Shown here piece after piece: positions 36,899 through 49,324 of a DNA stretch of 64,000 nt. Where the stretch lies: assembly GCA_030762895.1 (NCBI GenBank), contig CM061070.1, positions 104,346,554 through 104,410,553 of the forward strand, read 5' to 3'. The position numbers and the translations under genes are program-made. Position 1 is the first letter of the stretch. Each line of letters begins with the position of its first letter. Below the pieces are notes generated by a model. It was not told where the DNA came from and did not search any database. It worked only from the letters and a program-made list of their open reading frames with translations. The DNA comes from Sophora flavescens. Its lineage: Eukaryota > Streptophyta > Magnoliopsida > Fabales > Fabaceae.

Positions 36899-38153
36899 TG
36901 TTAACGTTGGTTTTTGATTAGTGTCCAAAAATTCATTCGTGACAAATAATTATGGATCAGATGAATGTGGGACCTACGAGTTATACGATAATTTCATCAA
37001 GATGTATGCATGAATTAACTGTTAAGTATAAATTTGACAAAGTAGTCAAATTAGGAATTACGGGTGAGGACTTAGTGTCGAAATAAATATGTAAGTTTGA
37101 AAGAGGTGTGTAAAATATTGTCAATAATGAAAGTTGACAATAAAACTGTTTGAGTTTGAAAAGATAAGTTTAAAGTTAAAAAAGGACAGTTATTTAATAG
37201 AAAATAACTTTCTAATCGTACTAAGTTTATAATGAAAAGAAAACTGAAGCTTGAAAGGAAAGTTAAGTAAGGAGAGATATAAATGATACCACTTGCAAGA
37301 AATAAAATAAACTTAAAAGATGAACTTGAGAGAAATACCGGAAATTAAAAGGAACAAGTAAAGAACTTGAACAAAAAGGATGAAAATGGCATTGAATTTT
37401 GCCATAATATTGAAATAAGAAGGATGGAGGAAATACTTAAATGTAATCCATCAATCTGCTGTGTGATCGAGATGTCTAGGATGTATATCAAGTAACCTCC
37501 TTCTTTACATTGTAATAACTAGTATTTATAGACAAATAAAGTAACTACCTAGTAGCAACTTCCTATCTAAATGACTGCCATATGTCCTTGGCAGTTTTCT
37601 TAGGTTTTACATTTAAACTGCTTGTCAAACAACTCTGACAACTGCTCAATTTCTTGAACCGCTCCGCGTTAACTTGATTATCTTCGACGGTCTGGCTGCT
37701 TGACAGCTTATCTTGCTAATGCCTTGTCAGTCTTGAGGACTTAGCCATTTTCACACTTCTCTATACGTTTGACAACTCTTCTTAATACTTTGTCAAAAAG
37801 CTGGGTTGTCAATTTATCTTTTCTGTCGACCAGTATTTTCTTGTCAACTAAATATTTTCAATACTTAGAAAATATTAGTCATTACTCTGATTCCTTCGTC
37901 AGTCAGTCAAATGCATTCGTCAATAATCAGAAATTTCACCCCTAACAGATGCGCCCCAAGTTTTGCTTTTCGACGACCTTGTTTGTCTGACACGTCAACT
38001 GAAGAACTTCTTGTCAACTCCACACTTGTCAATTCTTCTATAATCTTCTGAATTCGACGTTGTTCTTTATGTTGATATTTTTTTTTCTCCTCGGTTCTTC
38101 CGTCAGCCTGTCGGAATTATTTCTGTCAAGCGTTTGAAATTCTTCCACTAACA
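36899..38153 (-). repeat. 3' LTR of the Tat element
   Basis: Starts TG and ends CTAACA on plus. It matches 58103-59354 over its whole length with scattered single-base differences. The adjoining plus sequence 38154-38170 (GATCCCCCCAAGTTTTG), read on minus, is the polypurine tract. Positions 37942-37980 contain a second copy of the LTR-end/PPT junction. The U3 part (37530-38153) is dense in TTGAC/GTCAA. Confidence 0.92.
37523..37530 (-). promoter_or_regulatory. TATA box of the 3' LTR
   Basis: TATAAATA on the minus strand, placed so that U3 is 37531-38153 and R/U5 lies to the left. The same motif is at 58727-58734 in the 5' LTR. Confidence 0.6.
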
Positions 38154-38350
38154 GATCCCCCCAAGTTTTGCTTTTCGACGGCCTTGCCCGAAAGAATAGC
38201 AAAATTTGAATTTTAAATTGCCAACGAATTTTCCCAATTCCGGATTTTCATCCGTTAACTAAACATCGCTTTAATTTCATCCCTACTTAATAGGGATAAT
38301 CATAATGTTACAGGTTTCTCGGAATTTGAACCAGAGGCCTTCACTCCTCT

Positions 38351-38358
38351 TTAAATAG
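38351..38358 (+). promoter_or_regulatory. Candidate TATA box of the antisense PMD gene
   Basis: CTCTTTAAATAGCAG lies about 110 bp before the ATG at 38469 and just outside the LTR. It suggests the antisense gene has its own plus-strand promoter rather than using the LTR. Confidence 0.45.
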
Positions 38359-38468
38359 CAGTCGCTTCACTGTTGACTTTCCTCTTCTTACCTTTCTTCT
38401 TCCCTTGCGAAAAACCCTTCTTCTTTAAAGGAAAAAACATTTCCTCTTCCTCACTTCATTCAATTTCC

Positions 38469-41400
38469 ATGGTAACATCTTCAAAGATATCGACTTCAGT
38501 ACCTCGAGCCACGGTTGTTCCTCCTAGGGCAGTAGTTCAAGACCCACTTTTGGAAGAATCCTAGTTATGGCAGGAATCTAAGCTAATTTACCTTGTTCAT
38601 GATTCTTCTGTTGCTTTGAGTCCTCCTGCTGCATTCTTGGGTCCTCTTGTAGCCCAAAATGAAATTTCTGAGGATTTATGTGGTTTTTTCCCTTTTGCTG
38701 ACTCAAATGAGGCTATCTTATCTTCATTAACTCCAATCCCCATTCATGTCTTTAAAAAGAGCAATAGGATTTTTAGGATGCCTTCTGCCACTCGGTTCGA
38801 TACTTACATTAGTTGGCTTGACCGAGTTCAGGCTGAAAAACACAACGTGTGGGAAGAAGCTGGAATTTTTGAATTTATTCAGATTTCTCGCCATGTTAAG
38901 TTAGTAGATTTTTCTTTAATAAGGGCATCGGTTTTTTTATGGAATAGAACCACATAATTTTCACTTCCCTTATGGGATGATGGGTCCGACTTTATTCGAC
39001 ATGTCGGTCATTACGGGCCTTCGTCCAGATGGCCCTACTATGCATTCCGATGTCGAAGTGGAGAATCATATTGATGTTTACGTTCCAAAATGCTCTTTCT
39101 CTAAATACATAACAGACTTTAGAGGTGGAGACCACGAACCCGTGACGGATACTGAACACGTAGCCTTTCTGTTTCTTTGGCTATGTGCTTATGTCTTTTG
39201 TAGCAAATCTGCTACTTTGATTGCTTCATATGTTCCTCTTGCCAATCTTTTGTCAACTGGCAAGAGATTAGCATTGGGCCAATGTGATTTGGCTAATCTT
39301 TATGACAGTATGAGCATGTTACTTGATACCGTCAGATCTAAGCAAAAGAAAACCAACATAGGAGGGCCTCTTTGGCTTCTCCAGTTGTGGTTAAATGCCG
39401 TCTTAGAGCGTCAATTTTCATACAAAGCTCCTTCGGACTTGTCAATTGATACTTATGGCTCTTATCTCTGTTATGTGTCTGATGAATCTTTGTCAAGAGA
39501 TGAAACTTCCAACTTTAAGTGCTACTTCAAAATCTTTCACTCTCTTTCATCCACCTCTTCAAATATCAATTTCTCTCCTTTTATTGACCGGAAGTACGGT
39601 CCGGAGTGGTTTACTAAACTAAGTACCACCATATCTAAATCCAACAAGTCAATTTGGACTAAATTTCTTTGCCAAAAAGTCATTTTTGTTGATGGTCCTA
39701 GTTTCAAAACCCATAGAATCTATCTTCATTTGCCTAATACCACTGCTTGTCAGCTCGATTTTTGTCAAGCTATTCATGCTCCTTACTCGTCAAACCTTGA
39801 TGAGAACTTTATTGGTGCTAAAGCTCCAACATATGAGAATATTGTGGCCATCAATGATGAGGATAAAGCTCGTAGGGCCTTCTTACAGCTTGTCTCATTC
39901 TCTGTCTTCCATGGAGTCACTCAAAGCTTCCTTAACTGGTGGGATGAGTATTATTCCAATCACCGTTTGAGTTTAAAGACCTGCTTGAGTTGTATTGAAG
40001 ACACTGTGGGTAACGGTGATGATTCTCCCATGCAGGAACAGGATCCGGCATCAAAAACTCAAGGTGAACTTCAGAAAGAAATTCAAGCCTTTGAAAATTT
40101 TTACAAAATCAAGTGGAATCCCTTAAGACCATTTGATATGGTTCGTCATGTCAATAGTGTTTTAGCTGAAGTCAAAAGGAAGCATGACAATAAGGAATCT
40201 GAAAGGTTTGCCAAGTATTGGGGCATTCCCAATATGACCAGGGAATATTTTGACAGTTTAAAGGCCCCTTTTCCTAAATCGGTGCCTATTCCTTGTGCCT
40301 CTTTTGGTTTAGCTGATTCACACCCAGGAAAGTCGTCGAAAGGAGGTAACTTTTTCTTTTTAGAAAGCGTGAGTGCTTACGTTGACCCTTTTGAAAAACC
40401 AAATCCAGTTACCTTCGCTCGTCGGTTTCTCCAACCTGATGACGACTTTGGATTCCATTCGCAAATTCTAACTTGTAATTCAGGTATTTACTCATTGAAT
40501 AACTTTTTATTCTTTCGCTTTTTGGCTAACAATCAACTTATTTATGTTGTTATTGACAGTTATTCCTCTTGACAAGCCTCTCCCTGGTAAGTATAAATCT
40601 GATGTACTGTCTGAAAAAGCACTTGAGGACGACGATGAGGATGAAGACGTAATCCCTGTGGTGGCCAAAACTGTCAAGAAAAGCTCACGGCCGACCAAAG
40701 CTTCTGTTTTTAATCCTCAAACAAAAGGGTCTAAGAAAAGAAAAGAGAAAGTTGTTCCTTCATATCTCCCTTCCAAGAAATCAAAGTCTACCAAAAGCTT
40801 TTCAATCTCGGCAGACTCTGATGCCGGCAAAGCCTCCACTGGATCTAAGGTCCAAGACATCGTTGTTAGCTCCTCCAACACTTATCCCTCCAATCAATCC
40901 AAGGTAAAAGTTTTAAGTTGATCTATCAAGTTATACCCTTTTGTTCACAACCTTTCATTTTTATCTTGACAGAAAGAGAAAGTCGTCGAGACTACTCCGG
41001 TAACTGAAAAGGCAAGTGCTGATGTTGACTTGATGTCTTCGGACTCTAACCTGGTATTTCCTCTGATCTTGTCATCTTCCTTTATATATTTATATATATC
41101 TTTTCTCATTTTCCTACATGTCAGGAAAAATCTCTTCAGATTGAAGATTCAATGACTATTCAGGAAGTTATCACCAAGGCTGTCGAACCAATGAATCGAT
41201 CTGACTTAGAGGTACAGGTTGACAGAACTTTAGGAAGCACTATTGTCGACATTAGAGGCCTGACGGATGATCCTCAACCTCTTGAATCCCATCCAGAAAT
41301 GCCCCCCAGCCCTCATCATCTCACTTCAATCATTTCGACTTCCATTGCCGACACATCAGTCGAAACTGCCGTCATGATTGAAATTCTGGATGAGGATATT

Positions 41401-42201
41401 GACATAGAAGCCCTGCTGGCTGAAATAACTCCTATTATTCCTTCTCCACCTGCCGTCAGACCTCCAATCATGAAGTCTCCTGACCCTAAACCGGCCCTTC
41501 ACTTCAACACTTGGATTAATATGCTGTCGGAAATGAGCCCAAAAGAGTCGACACTTTCTGCCAATTCTTCATCAACTCAACATGACTCCAGTGATTCTCG
41601 GGTCGTCAACCTTATGCATGACCTCCAGGATCTTCTTGGCAATTCTTTTAATGCACTTTTATCTAATGCCAGCATCCAACAAGAGCTGTCACGACTCATC
41701 AAGGAGATCACCCCTCTTCATTCCAATCTCCCCATGTCGAGCCGCACGCATTTCCTCTCCATCTATAAATTCTGGGAGCGGCTCTCTGGAAAGTTAGAAA
41801 GGATGACTTATGTCATTCCTTCTTATGAAGAGGAAGAAAAGACCAAAGATGATCTCTTGGCTCGCTTCCGAGATCTGGAAACTTCCAAGCAAAAGGAACT
41901 TGACTTTATTTCCACTGGAACTCATACTAAAGAAAGTCTCCTGGAGTATCGGAAGAAACTGTTGGTAGAGATTGAATTGACAGATCGGAAATGTGCCAAG
42001 TTTGACAAAGCTCTAGAAAAGAGTAGAGACAAAGTCAAGGCTATTGATGACGAATCTATCCAACTTGGCCGGAAAGCTGAAAGTGTAGTTGGCAAACTCC
42101 GCGCACTACAGCCTGAATATGAAGCTGCTGCTGCTGACAAGACTGACCTTTCTTTTGCATGGGATCAGTTATCCTTTGATTTCAACTTAGGCCAAAATTG
42201 A
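38469..42201 (+). pseudogene. Antisense four-exon plant mobile domain (PMD) gene inside the retrotransposon
   Basis: Exons are 38469-40483, 40560-40903, 40973-41053 and 41125-42201. The introns (76, 69 and 71 bp) all have GT...AG borders and pyrimidine-rich acceptors, and the reading frame joins exactly across all three. Exon 1 encodes an aminotransferase-like plant mobile domain: PYGMMGPTLFDMSVITGLRP, then EHVAFLFLWLCAYVFCSKS and LANLLSTGKRLALGQ. Exon 2 is basic and acidic low complexity (DDDEDED, KKRKEK), perhaps a nuclear signal. Exon 4 ends in a coiled-coil-like region (about 41800-42150). This copy is broken by an in-frame TAG (about 38562) and a 1-bp frameshift near 38955. PMD proteins are known in plants as silencing factors and as passengers of transposons; its role here is unknown. 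Confidence 0.8.
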
Positions 42202-43079
42202 TAGTTATAATCCTTTTCTTTGTCGAACTCTAATTTTGTAACTTCCGACAATCGTTGATTAATAATAAAAATGCCTTTTTCTTTATCCGCACGTTTACCC
42301 ACTGTTTAATTTGACTGCATGTTTCCAATCAACTTCGTAACTCGTGCTTACCAAGTCGGCATAAATGCCATAACAAATTTTGAAACTTTGGTAAGCCACC
42401 TCGCATTAAATGTCTCTCTGGACCAACTATAAATAATGAGATTTGCAAATCAACGATTTCATAGTTGGGTATTTCACATAATATGCTTTCTCCTAAAAAA
42501 GGCTTTCATTTATTCTTCTTTCTTCCCCCATGGGAGTCTGACCTTACCACCTTAAGATTTCAGACCAAAGTTTCTGTTTTAATGGTCATATCCTTAGTGA
42601 AGGTCAATAACCAACGTAAAAAATGCAGTGAAGGTTAGCAACCAACGTAACATCTAGAGCTGACCTCGCTGCACATCTGGGGAGAAGCCGATCTTATTAC
42701 GGAATGAGTGCATCTTGCTCTTGTTCCGTCATCTTCATCCTGGAAGGTAGTGGTTTTCCTTTGGTGTCATCTTTATTGCACCATAGCAACTACAACCTAT
42801 TGGGTTAAATGATGGTGAGATCTGCTTCTGCTCGTCTCCTTCTTTGCACATCCTCGACATATGGAGTAGCTGAAACCTCATCAAATGGGGAATGAAGCCT
42901 CAACAAATTAGGTTATACCTCTGCATTGTCGAAGGGAGGAAGATAAAATGCTGCTGACGCATAGCCTTATACTCTAGGATTAGATTAACTTTGATTGACA
43001 ATTTGATTTCTGATAGCATACTGTCATATTGCCAATCTCTATATGGCTTGGACTGACAACCTGTGCTTTTGACGATATT
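42202..43079. other. Spacer between convergent PMD gene and integrase
   Basis: Noncoding sequence between the ends of the two convergent coding units. TTAATAATAAAAATG at about 42258 could serve as a polyadenylation signal for the PMD transcript. Nothing else recognised. Confidence 0.4.
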
Positions 43080-44150
43080 TTATTGTATTGCCAATTTAGT
43101 GAATACTCTCATTTCTTTACACTTGGTGTCAATTTTTACTTCCAACATTGTCGGTTTATATCCCTTCAAATACTTGCCATTAATTGACCTAATTTTCAAA
43201 CCAGTATCAACATTGACCAGTGCATAAGCATTTCCAGAAAACGCTTTATCAATTCTAAATGGTCCTTCCCACTTGGGTGACCATTTGCCATATTCTCGAC
43301 AACTTTTATCTATGGGCAATATGACTTTCCACACCAGATCATCTACCTTAAATGATTTAAACTTAGCTCGACTATCATAGAACTTTTCAATTCTTTCCTT
43401 CTGTCGAATCAAATTTTCTAATGCAATCAACCTTTCATCACTTAACTCATCCAATTCGTCCAGCATTGCATTCCAATATTGGTTGGTAGGCAAGTCATTT
43501 TGCATCTAAATGCGAGTAGACTGAAGATTGATTTCGACAGGCAACACAGGATTGTGTCCATAAGTTAACCGATATGGTGAAGTTCCTGTCGACTGCCTGG
43601 GTGAACTTCTATATGCCCACAGTATTTGATCAAGAGTAGTATGCCAATTCTTAGGTTGTCGTCCCACATGCCTTTTAATAAGACCAATAATGATCTTATT
43701 TATGGCCTCAACTTGGCCATTGGCTTGTGCATAGTAGGGAGTAGACGTAAGCATCTTTATCTGTCTAGAGTTGGCATATTCTATAATTTTCCTTCCGGTA
43801 AAAACTGACCCTTGATCAGTTGTCAATGTTTGTGGAATTCCAAACCGACAAACTATATGATTTTCAATAAAATCAATTACGTCTTGATGGGTAACTGCCT
43901 TAAGGCAAACTACTTCTACCCATTTGGTAAAATAGTATACTCCAATTAGAATAAATTGATGTCCTTTCGATGAAGTGGGATGTATTTGACCAATCAAATC
44001 CAAAGCCCATCCTCTGAATGGCCAGGGCTTGACAATAGAATGCAATTCGCTGGCTGGCACATTTTGTATATGGCCATGTTTCTAACATTGTTCACAGGAC
44101 TTGGCAAACAGAATACAATCTTTAATCATCGTTGGCCAATAATACAAACT
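43080..44150 (-). pseudogene. Tat integrase, broken
   Basis: Reads from the zinc-binding region (CEQC then a stop, at about 44083) through the DDE core: WALDLIGQIHP, LTTDQGSVFTGRK and YYAQANGQVEAINK supply D, D and E. WAYRSSPRQSTGTSPYRLTYG and a C-terminal domain (WKVILPIDKS...GKWSPKWEGPF) follow. Three stops break it: TGA near 44148, TAG near 44083 and TAG near 43507. Each fits a C-to-T change in CGA or CAG. Confidence 0.88.
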
Positions 44151-46552
44151 TCATCGAAGGATCCATTTCATTTTAACCCCTGCCTGATGGGCTCCACATA
44201 TGCCATCATGGACTTCCAGCAGAGCCAAATAAGCATCTTGTTCACTCAGGCACTTGTGTAGAGTCCCGTCAACGTACCTTCTATATAACAGTCCTCCTTG
44301 CATTGTATAATTCAATGCTTTGTATTTCATTTTCCTATCTACATTCTGACTTGGATTTTCCAAATATTCAATTATTGGCAACTTCCAGTCATTAGGTAGA
44401 ATTACATAATTAACCAAAATATCTTTTTCTTCTAATGGATACAATAATTCCCTGATTTCCATTAGTCCTGACAAAGTCTTTTGAGATATCTTGTATCCTG
44501 AGGCTATTTGAGCCAACTCATTAGCCTCTTGATTGAAATTTATGGGAATATATTTGACAATTATGTCATCGAATTTTTTCATTAGCTTACTAGCTACGAT
44601 ACAATATTTTGCCAAGTTGTAGTTGACACATTTGTATTCTTGAGTAAGTTGTTTGATAACTAATTGAGAATCCCCAAAGATATGCACATTTCGTGCTTTT
44701 ATTTCTATCAATATCTCTAATCCGACAATCAAAGCTTCATATTTAGCTTCATTGTTGGAACATGGATACTTAAGTTCAAACATGAACTTAGTAGGAGTTC
44801 CTTGTGGAGTCACGATTAAAATTCCTACTCCACTACCTCCTTGATGCCTTGATCCGTCAAAATAGAGTTTCCAGGGTTGTAAACTGACAACATTTATTTC
44901 TGGCACGTCTAATCCTGGATGGTCTACCAAAAAATCAATCACTGCCTGTCCTTTGACAGCTTTAGCTGGTACGTATTGTAAAGAATACTCTGACAAAGCA
45001 ATGGTCCATTTACCAATACGTCCATTAAGGACTGATTTTGACAACATATACTTTATAACATCAGTTTTGGAAATAACGAATACATTACATGGCATCATAT
45101 AATATTTAAGTTTTGTACAAGAAAAATACAATGCTAGACATAACTTCTCTATTGCACTATATCTTCTTTCAGCATCATTGAGGACTCTGCTTAGATAATA
45201 TACGGCCCTTTCAACATTGTCATCATCATCTTGAGCCAACAGACATCCTATAGTGTCCTCAGATGCTGATATGTACAACTTCAACGGTCGGCGAGGCACT
45301 GCGGGCATCATGACCGGTGGATTGACTAGGTATCGCTTGATCTGATCAAAAGCCTCTTGGTGACAAGGCTCCCATATGAAGCTTTGCTCTGATTTCAACT
45401 TGATCAGTGGTGCAAATATCCTTGTTCTTCCCGACATATTTGATATAAACCTTCTTAGAAAGTTAACCTTTCCTAGGAAGGATTGTAGTTCCTTTTTATC
45501 TGTCTGCGCCGAGGCTTCCATGACCGCTTTGGCTTTATTTTTGTCCACCTTAATTCCTTTTTTGTGGACTAAGAATCCTAGGAATTTGGCAGCCGACACT
45601 CCGAAGCTACACTTCCCTGGGTTCATTTTGAAGTTATGTCTTCTCATCCTTTCAAACCCTTGCTTCAGGTGCTCCAAATGGTCATCTTTGGTTTTGGACT
45701 TGACAACCACGTCATCAATATATACTTCTATGAATTTTCCAATCATATCATGGGCATTCATTGCTCGTTGATAGGTGGCCCCTGCATTCTTTAAACCGAA
45801 AGGCATGACAATCCATTCATATGTCGCAATCGCTCCTGGACACTTGAAGGCAGTCTTTGGCACATCTTCTTCGGCTATAAAGATTTGATTATAACCTGCA
45901 TGGTCATCCATACAACTCAAAATTTCATTTCCTGATGCTGAGTCGACAAGCATGTCGGCTATTGGCATCAGATACTCATCTTTGGGGGTAGCCATATTTA
46001 AATTTCTAAAGTCTATGCATACCCTCATTTTGGCATTATTTTTAATGACGAGAACTACATTAGAAAGTCAATCGACATACTTGGTTGTTCGAATGAAATT
46101 CTCTTTAAGCAGTCTTTGTACTTCCTCTTTGATTTTTTGCACTACCTCTGGAGCAAACCTTCTACCTGCCTGTTTGACAGGCTTGCAGTCCTCCCTGGCA
46201 GTCGGTGTTCAACAAGATCTCTGCTTAAACCAGGCATTTCATCATAGTCCCATGCAAAGCAGTCTTTATACTCTGTAATTAATCTGACGAGTTTTTGTTT
46301 ATAATCCTCCGACAGAAAAACACTGACAAAGATGGGACTTTTCTTTTCTTCCGTCCCTAAATTTCTCTATTCCAGAGGATCTTTTGTTTAACTTTGGCTC
46401 CTTTCTCAAAACCCAAAGGGCCGTCATCAATGATACAATCTGTCAACACACTCTCTGAAGTGTGTACTTCTCTGTCGGCCATATAGGCCGACAATCTTCT
46501 TAGATGGGTTTCAAAGCTCATTGTCGGAACTGAGCCGAGACTTGTTGGCTTC
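44151..46552 (-). pseudogene. Tat reverse transcriptase, RNase H and archaeal-type RNase H, broken
   Basis: The N-terminal lead includes MPGLSRDLVEHRLP (about 46240), then a frameshift and a TGA in place of Trp near 46072. The downstream ORF runs 46028-44151. RT motifs: MRVCIDFRNLN, DDHAGYNQIFIAEED, MPFGLKNAGATYQRAMN and the catalytic YIDDVVVKSK. The first RNase H includes AVYYLSRVLNDAERRYSAIE. A second RNase H follows: LYFDGSRHQGGSGVGI, NNEAKYEALIVGL and FGDSQLVIKQL supply its D, E, D residues. Two RNase H domains in tandem are the Tat hallmark. Confidence 0.92.
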
Positions 46553-47882
46553 TTACTTTATCTTTATGCCAAACTGACTGATAAGGCTTGCTTCTAATGC
46601 ATCCTTATCAATGACCCCTTCGTTGGCAGTCACGGGTCTGACGTTTGGCGAATATATTTTGAAATCCACATGTAACTGCTGGGCGTAACACGTGCTATCG
46701 TCTGCTTCAACGATCTCCACTTGATCTTGCTCGTTCCACAGGATTATTTTCTGGTGCACTGTCGAAGGAATTGCTCCCACAACATGAATCCAATCCCTGC
46801 CAAGTAATAAGTTGTAGCTTGATTTGGCGGGAATTATCACGAACAATGTCATTCTCTCGACAGTGCCAACCTGGATGTTGAGAAGTACGACACCATCTGA
46901 CGGAGATGTTTTGCCACTGAAATCATTAACGACCATATCTGTCGGAATTAAGTCCGACTGATCTTTTCCTAGCTTCTTAAACATTGCCCTAGGCATCAAA
47001 TTGACAACAGCCCCTCCATCAACTAGAACTCTATTAGTGGGTCTCCCATCAATTATGGCCTTTACATGCAATGGCCTCAAATGACTTATTTGTTCGTCAG
47101 TGGGCTTTTCTAACTGGGACACATTGTCGAACACGGTGACCAAATTCTCTTGGACATACATCCAACAATCATCTGGATTTCTGTCATTGTCTACCATATC
47201 CTCATCGTCGAAAAAATCCACTTCAAGATATCCTTCATAGTCCGCTAGGATGACGGAAATCAATCCTACATTCATCCTCATGCCTGGTTCCAGGATGATT
47301 TCATTCCCTGGATCCTCGTCTAAGAATGCACCTCCTACAGTTCTTCCTTGATCTCTTCTCAAATCATCGTCATCGTCTGATCCTGATCTTTCTGACAAAG
47401 GTCGGGCTATCCCTGCACCATAGTTATCCAGGGCCTTGATGATGTTAGCTATATCTTCATTTTGGCTATCCACGTCCATGCCTCTGTTGATGTTAATATC
47501 ATCATTCATATCGTTTAATGCCTCGATGACAGCATCAAAGGACAATTCTTCCTTGGTCAACTCACATTCAGGTTTGAATGTTGCCAACTGATGATCTTGC
47601 ATTCTCGCCTTGAACTTCTTCTCAAGCCCTGCTACCTTTTCCATGTCTACCAATCCAACCGGCCATTTGCCCGTGGATTTTGTTGGGGGTGACGACATTT
47701 CCAAGGCCTTATTTTTCTCTACACAGATTTGCGACATAGGTTTCTTTGGCTTGTTTTGAGTAGCAGGCATCTTCATGTCAAACTCCATTGGATGAGCCTC
47801 TATCATGCTCTTCATTTTGACATCTCTACTTTTGTCATCTATGTTGTCAGTCGTTGCGACCAAACAACCAGTATTACGCGAA
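46553..47882 (-). pseudogene. Tat protease region
   Basis: The open frame continues to 47953, but only up to 47882 is Tat sequence; the rest is nested LTR. The aspartic protease active site reads VLVDGGAVVNLMPRAMFKKL, with DGG where most proteases have D-S/T-G, a variant common in plant gypsy elements. The flap/second motif is LLLGRDWIHVVGAI. The N-terminal half is acidic (SDDDDDLRRD) linker between gag and protease. It is separated from gag by the nested element. Confidence 0.8.
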
Positions 47883-48756
47883 GGCATTGATGTCGTGCGT
47901 TCCGGCAAGTGTACCAGATTCGTCGCTAAGTAATAAAAAGATATCGATCCCACAGAGACCGTGATCTCAAATCACAACTAATTATCAAATCGATTAAGCT
48001 GGACTATATATATAAAAAAGGATTTTGAAAAGGTTTTGGTTTTTGAAATAACAATCAAGTAACAATAAAATTTAATATTGCAATTAAATAAAATAGGAAA
48101 GCAAATCAAATTTGGGGGTTTTCAAATCAAAAGGGAATTCCTAGGAATTGGGTTACCAACAAGACCGCTCATGCTACTAAATTGACTACCCCTCTTGTTA
48201 ATTATTGAAATTTGCTTTGAAGGCGAATTTATCCTAAATAAGTTAATGCTCCCTCTCGGGTTACAAGAATCGTGCCCAATTAAACCAACCCCTACTCTCG
48301 TGGTAATTGAATTTAAATTGAACCTTTTAAGTTTTGTGACAATTCGCGAACCCTCGAAGGACCGCTTCTAACTCTCGTGATTTAAGTCCTAAGTTCAATC
48401 CCTATAGATCCAATACCTAAGTTCACCGCTAGGTTCCTCCTTAGAGTATCTATGACATGCAAATAAGTGCGCACCAAATTCACAAGTACTTCATGCAATA
48501 GGAATTAAATCGAAAGCAAATTGAAATTGACAAAAAGTAAAACGTCAATTCATAGCATAAAACAAATCTTGGGCATAGCCCCAACCCCTAGAAAAAAAAA
48601 TACTACTCAAGCATTTCCATGGTCATGGCAAGCTTGATTAACAAAAGCATAAAAAAAACCTAAGAGAAGAGAAGAGAAGAAATTGGAGAAGAGAAATCCT
48701 AATTTTGCCTATGGATAGCAGCCCAAAAGTCCTCTCTAGCCTCTGCCTAGATGCCA

Positions 48757-48764
48757 TATTTATA
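48757..48764 (-). promoter_or_regulatory. TATA box of nested 3' LTR
   Basis: TATAAATA on minus, repeated at 54605-54612 in the other LTR. The palindrome array (48836-49110) lies directly upstream, in U3. Confidence 0.55.
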
Positions 48765-48835
48765 GATTAGGGAAGTTTGGATCCTAATCAAATACAAATT
48801 CAGATGAAAATCAATTTCTTCATATCCAAAAATTA

Positions 48836-49110
48836 CACGTCACGGTCGAGAGATGGCCATCACGGCCAGGCCGTGACGGGTTCTGCCTGGGGCGTTGCTC
48901 TACCGAATGGTCTGTCACGGCCGTGACCACCATCACGGCTAGGCCGTGATCAGTTCTGCTTGTGAGGTTCTGGTTCAGCTGACATGTCACGGCCGTGATG
49001 GGCGTCACGGCTATGCCGTGACCAGTTTTGACTTTTGTCTTCTTTCTTTTTAGCTCTACTCGATCATGGCCGTGATGGGCATCACGGCTAGGCCGTGATG
49101 GGATCTGTTT
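48836..49110. repeat. CACGGCCGTG palindrome array in LTR U3
   Basis: Four units, each a pair of palindromes: a perfect TCACGGCCGTGA or close variant, about five bases, then ATCACGGCTAGGCCGTGAT. Unit spacing is about 65-75 bp. The other LTR has the matching array at about 54686-54925. Confidence 0.9.
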
Positions 49111-49324
49111 GGCTCATTTTTTTCACTTTTCAAGCTCCATATTCATGCAAGCTCCATCATGGTTGATCCTGAGCCTTTAATCCTTAATTCCTGCAAAACA
49201 ACACCACAAAACCGCCTTACCCGTTCCAAGGTAAAAACTAACAAAAATCAAATTAAATATGCCTAAACTATATGAAAATGCATGCAAAATGACAATGAAA
49301 TATGAGGTGGAATCACACTCATCA

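Larger units (their letters stand above)
47888..49324 (-). repeat. 3' LTR of the nested element
   Basis: 1,437 bp, collinear with 53740-55147 (1,408 bp). The length difference is mainly one extra half-unit of the CACGGC palindrome array near 49080-49100. TATA box on minus at 48757-48764. The adjoining 49325-49345 is the polypurine tract on the minus strand. Confidence 0.92.

Noticed and set aside
48820..49008. 62-codon minus ORF over the palindrome array (also 54681-54956)
   Set aside because: Repeat-encoded low-complexity peptide in LTR U3; not conserved in frame between the two LTRs.
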